A DNA stretch of 5,233 nucleotides from Nanosynbacter sp. Lineage in GTDB: Bacteria > Patescibacteriota > Saccharimonadia > Saccharimonadales > Saccharimonadaceae. The notes under the pieces are model-generated. The model was not told where the DNA came from, did not search any database, and saw only the letters and a list, made by a program, of their open reading frames with translations. Shown piece by piece: positions 4,567 to 5,233 of the stretch (position 1 is the first letter of the stretch; each line of letters begins with the position of its first letter). The translations under genes were made by a program, and so were the position numbers. The stretch is from contig JABZKC010000028.1 of the NCBI GenBank assembly GCA_015257485.1, positions 1 through 5,233 on the forward strand, read 5' to 3'.

Positions 4567-5062
4567 CGAAGACTGTCTCCCTGTAGAACGCTAGGCCATA
4601 GTCAATAACTTCGTTTTGTTCGGTTGCGATATATGGAGCTTCGGCGTGTGTCAATATTTCTAGTTGTTTACCAGTAAGTTGTCCATATTTTTCGGCAACG
4701 CGTTCCATGATGAATATTTCATCTTTATTAAACAGGCTCATATCTGGATCCTTTTTTGCGGTGTATTTTATAGCATTATTGATGTCGTCAGAAATATATA
4801 CTTCAGTATCTTCGAGTAAGTCATGTTCTATCATGGACTCAAGCACACTCCCCTTATCGATTGGCACCGGGCCCATTTTCCATGCTATATATTTGTTTCC
4901 GGTAATTGATTTCATAGATTCTTTATATTCATAATTATCAAAATCAATATAATATAAAAGCTTATATAGCTTCTTCTTGCCCAAGACGCTACCACCTAAT
5001 TTTTCACATAGAAAAAGAACAGCGTTCACATATTTTTTATCAGATGCTTTAATCCTGCTCAT
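4544..5062 (-). CDS. Panacea/SocA-domain (DUF4065) protein, putative antitoxin
   Basis: The protein has 172 residues. Its sequence follows the Panacea (DUF4065, SocA-like) domain: an N-terminal helix with KYVNAVLFLCEKLGG (10-24), the signature KKLYKLLYYIDFDNYE (30-45), YIAWKMGPVP (58-67), and the late block LTGKQLEILTHAEAPYIAT (129-147). In Caulobacter, SocA delivers the toxin SocB to ClpXP, and related Panacea proteins act as antitoxins to many unrelated toxins; by analogy this one should neutralise the 4186-4566 product. Some family members instead sit in phages or beside other genes, so the pairing rests on gene order and overlap. It is first in the operon, as expected for an antitoxin. 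It has the strongest promoter in the window, an AGAGG ribosome site (5072-5076) 9 nt before the ATG, and a palindrome over the -10 that suggests self-regulation. The stop is TGA. Visibly AT-rich, it fits acquired DNA. Confidence 0.85.
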   Translation of the reverse strand: MSRIKASDKKYVNAVLFLCEKLGGSVLGKKKLYKLLYYIDFDNYEYKESMKSITGNKYIAWKMGPVPIDKGSVLESMIEHDLLEDTEVYISDDINNAIKYTAKKDPDMSLFNKDEIFIMERVAEKYGQLTGKQLEILTHAEAPYIATEQNEVIDYGLAFYRETVFDDNLVAA

Positions 5063-5080
5063 ATTTCTATACCTCTATTC

Positions 5081-5096
5081 TTATATTATAATATAA
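5081..5096. promoter_or_regulatory. Perfect 16-bp palindrome over the operon -10, possible operator
   Basis: TTATATTATAATATAA is its own reverse complement and covers the -10 hexamer (5085-5090). Toxin-antitoxin operons are commonly repressed by their own products at such sites. The all-A/T composition lowers the weight of the observation. Confidence 0.4.
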
Positions 5097-5113
5097 ATAG
5101 CATTGATTGGCAA
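5085..5113 (-). promoter_or_regulatory. Promoter of the Panacea-RelE-like operon
   Basis: On the minus strand, -35 TTGCCA (5108-5113; five of six consensus bases) and a perfect -10 TATAAT (5085-5090) are 17 bp apart. The expected start is near 5078, giving a leader of about 16 nt that contains the AGAGG site. The whole promoter lies inside the bracketing repeat, so flipping the segment would not separate it from its genes. Confidence 0.75.
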
Positions 5114-5187
5114 GGTTTCGAGAGTGCATACTATTCCTAATTCTATTTTATCATAAGCATAATATTTTTGCATATATTCGTAATAGC

Positions 5188-5233
5188 TGGTTTAGTTAAA
5201 CAATTCGGAACAAGCTGTTTTTAAGTAGTTATC
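5188..5233. repeat. Right copy of 46-bp inverted repeat bracketing the window
   Basis: This is the exact reverse complement of 6-51 and runs to the final base of the window, so its outer limit is unknown. Between it and the operon promoter (5114-5187) I see only AT-rich sequence, including a weak extended -10 (TGATAAAAT) on the minus strand near 5142-5150. Confidence 0.9.

Noticed and set aside
4614..4625. Fourth near-copy of the TGTTCGGTT repeat
   Set aside because: It lies within the Panacea coding sequence and is explained by the codons there; no other copies are nearby.
4707..4934. Plus-strand open frame of 75 codons
   Set aside because: It lies wholly antisense inside the Panacea gene, has no ribosome site, and its hydrophobic content mirrors the opposite strand.
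1..5233. CRISPR array, rRNA, transposase or recombinase
   Set aside because: No regularly spaced repeat-spacer series, no rRNA-like sequence, and no transposase or recombinase motifs in any frame read.

Overview
The window looks like a piece of a small, AT-rich bacterial genome. My best guess is a Patescibacteria/CPR member, perhaps Saccharibacteria. The grounds are a compact patchwork of single-gene units, tRNAs scattered among accessory genes, a stand-alone hisS with an apparently leaderless start, and short hairpin terminators in A/T-rich stems. This placement is tentative because no rRNA or ribosomal protein is present. TGA ends panA and the small ORF, and I see no sign of a changed code.

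Layout, left to right. A 46-bp sequence at 6-51 recurs exactly, in inverted orientation, at 5188-5233, so the window is bracketed by perfect inverted repeats. A small unrecognised membrane protein (124-735, +) follows, ending in two hairpin terminators. Next, on the minus strand, come a start-less coding remnant (about 873-1040) and a DUF3800 protein (1074-1679). Upstream of these, still on the minus strand, are tRNA-Leu(TAA) and tRNA-Cys(GCA), each with its own -10 box 8 nt from the mature 5' end. Further upstream is a candidate small RNA of about 120 nt (1985-2105) with its own promoter and terminator. A T-rich stretch without a clear gene (about 2140-2390) carries three copies of an 11-bp repeat. 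The core gene hisS (2446-3744, -) and tRNA-Phe(GAA) (3786-3861, +) are divergent and share a 41-bp promoter region. After a mostly non-coding stretch with one doubtful 44-codon ORF, the right end holds a two-gene operon on the minus strand. It encodes a Panacea/SocA-domain protein (4544-5062) and an overlapping RelE/ParE-like protein (4186-4566), read here as a Panacea-type toxin-antitoxin pair.

How it fits together: the translation genes (hisS and three tRNAs) form a housekeeping backbone, and the accessory pieces (membrane protein, DUF3800 and remnant, toxin-antitoxin pair) sit in the gaps next to tRNAs. The points most worth following are the bracketing inverted repeats, the Panacea-RelE-like operon with a perfect palindrome over its -10, the candidate small RNA, the leaderless hisS, and tRNA promoters placed to give almost no 5' leader.
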